Origin: JANMOK01 sp031415055 | Lineage (GTDB): Bacteria; Pseudomonadota; Alphaproteobacteria; Rhodobacterales; Rhodobacteraceae | Reading direction: 5' to 3' | DNA: 64,000 nt | NCBI GenBank assembly: GCA_031415055.1 | Contig: JANOQZ010000006.1 | Location: 151,065-215,064 of the forward strand | Part shown: positions 61,838 to 64,000 of the stretch, piece after piece | Layout of the letters: every line of letters begins with the position of its first letter | Numbering within the stretch: position 1 is the stretch's first letter | Notes under the pieces: model-generated | The model's database searches: none | What the model was told of the DNA's origin: nothing | What the model saw: only the letters and a program-made list of their open reading frames with translations | Position numbers and translations under genes: made by a program

Positions 61838-63283
61838 TCAAATCCCTTTCAGAGCAGGATAAAGTTTGCGGTAACGCTGATAACCAGCCTCAAAAGCTGG
61901 TCGCAACGCTTGGTTTGGATCAATGGTTTCGGCGATATTCGGTGGCGCGCAAGTTACCAGCGGATCAGCCCCAGTCGCCGCCAACAACCCCAGCCTTGCC
62001 GCACCAAAAGCCGCGCCAAAATCGCCGTCAGCAGGTACATCAACCGGCAGGTTCAGCACCGTCGCAATCGCCTCCAGCCACAACCGCGACTTCGCCCCGC
62101 CACCGACGGCGGTAACGCGCGACGGCGACGTGCCTGCGACCTTCAACGCTTCAAGCGAATCCCGGAACGCAAACGCCACCCCATTCAATATCGCCCGCGT
62201 CATATCCTGCGCACCGGTCACATGCTCCAACCCGATGAATGCCCCACGAATGTTGGCGTCATTGACCGGAGTGCGTTCGCCGGAAAGATAGGGCAGGAAA
62301 ACCACGCTAGATGGTGCCGCCAGATCGCCCAAGCCCTCGGTCAATTCCGCCGGTTTGCGCCCCAGCAAATTCCCCTGCCAGTTCAACGCATCGGTTGCCG
62401 ACAAGATCACCCCCATCTGGTGCCAGGTATCGGGGATCGCGTGGCAAAACGCATGCACCGCACTGGCCGGATTGGGCGCATAGGCGGCGTTGGACACGAA
62501 CAACACCCCCGACGTGCCCAGCGACACAAACGCCGCATCCGGCCTGACCGTGCCCATACCCATGGCAGAGGCCGCATTGTCCCCCGCGCCACCGGCGACA
62601 ACAACGGAACCTGACATACCATAGCGTGCCGCCAATTCAGCCCGCAGAACCCCCGAAACCGCCGATCCCTCGACCAGCGAGGGCATCTGATCGTCGCGCA
62701 TCCCCGAAGCCGCCAGCAATTCATCCGACCAACATCGCCGACCCACATCCAACCAAGCCGTGCCCGAAGCATCTGACATTTCCGACACATGCTCACCCGT
62801 CAGCCACAGCCGCAGGTAATCTTTCGGCAACAAAGCCTTGGCGACACGGCCAAAAACCTCCGGTTCGTGGTTCTTCACCCAAACCAGTTTCGGTGCAGTG
62901 AACCCTGGAAACACAATGTTCCCGGCAATCTTGTGAAACGCCGGATTGGCGTCCAATTCCGCCGCTTCCTTGAAACTGCGCGTGTCGTTCCACAGAATGC
63001 ATGGCCGCAGAACATTGTCAGCTTTGTCAATTAACGTCGCCCCGTGCTGGTGCCCCGACAGGCCGATGCCCTTTACCGCCGCCAGTTCCTTCGGGTGGCT
63101 TGCTTTCAGCCCGTCCAGCGCCGCTGAAGTGCCCGTAATCCACTCCGCCGGGTCCTGCTCCGACCAGCCGGAATGCGGTCGTGCGACATGCATGTCGGCG
63201 GAAGCCGACGCAACAATCCGTTGCCTGTCGTCCATCAACAGCGCCTTGACGCTGGAAGTGCCCAGATCGAGACCGAGAAACAT
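61838..63283 (-). CDS. xylB: Xylulokinase
   Basis: A 481-residue FGGY kinase that phosphorylates D-xylulose. The N-terminal phosphate loop LGLDLGTSSVKALL fixes ATG 63283, GLSGHQHGATLID follows, and a second ATP segment AVGGGAKSRLWLEAIA appears near residue 390. It overlaps the dehydrogenase stop by one base (TGATG) and is followed directly by xylA. Confidence 0.95.
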   Translation of the reverse strand: MFLGLDLGTSSVKALLMDDRQRIVASASADMHVARPHSGWSEQDPAEWITGTSAALDGLKASHPKELAAVKGIGLSGHQHGATLIDKADNVLRPCILWNDTRSFKEAAELDANPAFHKIAGNIVFPGFTAPKLVWVKNHEPEVFGRVAKALLPKDYLRLWLTGEHVSEMSDASGTAWLDVGRRCWSDELLAASGMRDDQMPSLVEGSAVSGVLRAELAARYGMSGSVVVAGGAGDNAASAMGMGTVRPDAAFVSLGTSGVLFVSNAAYAPNPASAVHAFCHAIPDTWHQMGVILSATDALNWQGNLLGRKPAELTEGLGDLAAPSSVVFLPYLSGERTPVNDANIRGAFIGLEHVTGAQDMTRAILNGVAFAFRDSLEALKVAGTSPSRVTAVGGGAKSRLWLEAIATVLNLPVDVPADGDFGAAFGAARLGLLAATGADPLVTCAPPNIAETIDPNQALRPAFEAGYQRYRKLYPALKGI

Positions 63284-64000
63284 CAAACGTCGCTCAACTT
63301 GGTCCAGGCGGCGTTGTTGGCCGAGGAATGCACGCAAGCCGAAATAAACCGCATCCCCTCAACCCCGTCGTCGATGGTCGGGAATTGCACGCCTTTGGGA
63401 ACTTTCTTGCCCACCCGCGCCGCCCGAATGGCTTTGGCTGCTTCCTGATAGATATTGGCGAACCCCTCCAAATACCCCTCCGGATGCCCGCCCGGAACGC
63501 GTGTGACACGCGCTGCCGCCTCGCCCGATCCCGCACCGCCGCGGGTGATCAATTGCTTGGGTTGGCCAAAGGCGGTAAACCACAGATAATTCGGGTCCGC
63601 CTGCACCCATTCCAGCCCGCCCTTGGACCCATAAACCCGCAATTTCAGTCCATTCTCATGTCCCGGCGCGACTTGCGACGTCCAGATCATCCCTTTCGCC
63701 CCACCCTTGAAGCGCAGCATCACGTGCACGTTGTCGTCAACCTTGCGGCCTTTGACGAACGTGTGCAAATCGGCGCTCAGCGACTCCAACGGCAACCCCG
63801 ACACGAACCGCGCCAGATTATAGGCATGAGTGCCAATATCGCCAACACAGCCGCCCAAGCCGGTGCGTTTCGGATCAGTCCGCCAATCCGCCTGTTTCTG
63901 CCCGGTTTTCTCGATATTCTCGGTCAACCAATCTTGCGGATATTCGGCCTGCACCAACCGAATGTCGCCCAGCTTACCCTTTTGCACCATCTCCTGCGCT
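63283..64000 (-). CDS. Gfo/Idh/MocA-family oxidoreductase, N-terminus outside window
   Basis: The C-terminal 238 residues of an NAD(P)-dependent sugar dehydrogenase-like protein; the frame runs off the right edge. GGCVGDIGTHAYNLARFVSG carries the family's catalytic Asp-x3-His, and the beta-sheet domain follows. Being upstream of and overlapping xylB, it probably acts on a sugar or inositol in the same regulon. The substrate is not predictable. Confidence 0.88.
   Translation of the reverse strand, partial: AQEMVQKGKLGDIRLVQAEYPQDWLTENIEKTGQKQADWRTDPKRTGLGGCVGDIGTHAYNLARFVSGLPLESLSADLHTFVKGRKVDDNVHVMLRFKGGAKGMIWTSQVAPGHENGLKLRVYGSKGGLEWVQADPNYLWFTAFGQPKQLITRGGAGSGEAAARVTRVPGGHPEGYLEGFANIYQEAAKAIRAARVGKKVPKGVQFPTIDDGVEGMRFISACVHSSANNAAWTKLSDV

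Overview
The window looks like an ordinary chromosomal stretch of an alphaproteobacterium of the order Rhodobacterales. The grounds are the serC-serA pair with a leader RNA of the alphaproteobacterial serC type, the folB-folP-glmM run, the DUF2948-murA pair, the cysG-DUF2849-cysI-cysH-DUF934-fpr sulfur operon, and a terminator of the GC-stem plus CCCCGGAGTATTTTT kind that is frequent in Rhodobacteraceae. Base composition is GC-rich, and most genes share one codon style (C-ending codons, but CAA and AAA preferred). No species is named. There is no prophage, IS element or CRISPR array.

Layout. 1-5.7 kb: the end of metA, ppk2 with a TetR regulator, xseA, purD, a secreted FG-GAP protein and a 2Fe-2S ferredoxin. 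5.7-12.4 kb: an orphan OB-fold protein resembling the tail of the SOS polymerase DnaE2 and preceded by a LexA-type box, then on the minus strand a DegP protease, small conserved proteins, hflK-hflC, gor and rpiA. 12.5-18.3 kb: sdaA with a duplicated 3' end that brackets a foreign-looking gene, then a methyltransferase, an EamA transporter and thiamine pyrophosphokinase. 18.3-24.7 kb: a large acidic repeat protein, a CDP-alcohol phosphatidyltransferase, DUF2842, purA, and a predicted metal-binding trio (two DUF1326 proteins plus membrane DUF2182).

24.7-36.8 kb: serA and serC with leader, a DUF1127 protein divergent from a MocR regulator plus EamA exporter, a VOC protein, glmM, folP, an extended folB, a secreted CAP protein, DUF2948 and murA. 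36.9-43.1 kb: tRNA-Thr, an acyl-CoA synthetase, an ABC exporter, tRNA-Gly, gph and glmU. 43.2-48.4 kb is the most accessory stretch: an AT-richer HEPN-like orphan, a second AMP-forming synthetase, moaA, an orphan HWE histidine kinase and about 630 bp without a convincing gene. 48.4-54.3 kb: tamB and tamA. 54.4-60.4 kb: an Lrp regulator divergent from the assimilatory sulfate/sulfite reduction operon. 60.5-64 kb: xylA, xylB and a truncated Gfo/Idh/MocA dehydrogenase.

Most of the window serves central biosynthesis: serine, purines, folate, UDP-GlcNAc and peptidoglycan, reduced sulfur and molybdopterin. The strongest candidates for something new are the LexA-boxed, apparently leaderless OB-fold gene (5671-6061), the allelic junction at sdaA (13.7-15.8 kb), and the DUF1326/DUF2182 trio (22.6-24.7 kb). 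All calls come from reading sequence and translations; no database search was run.
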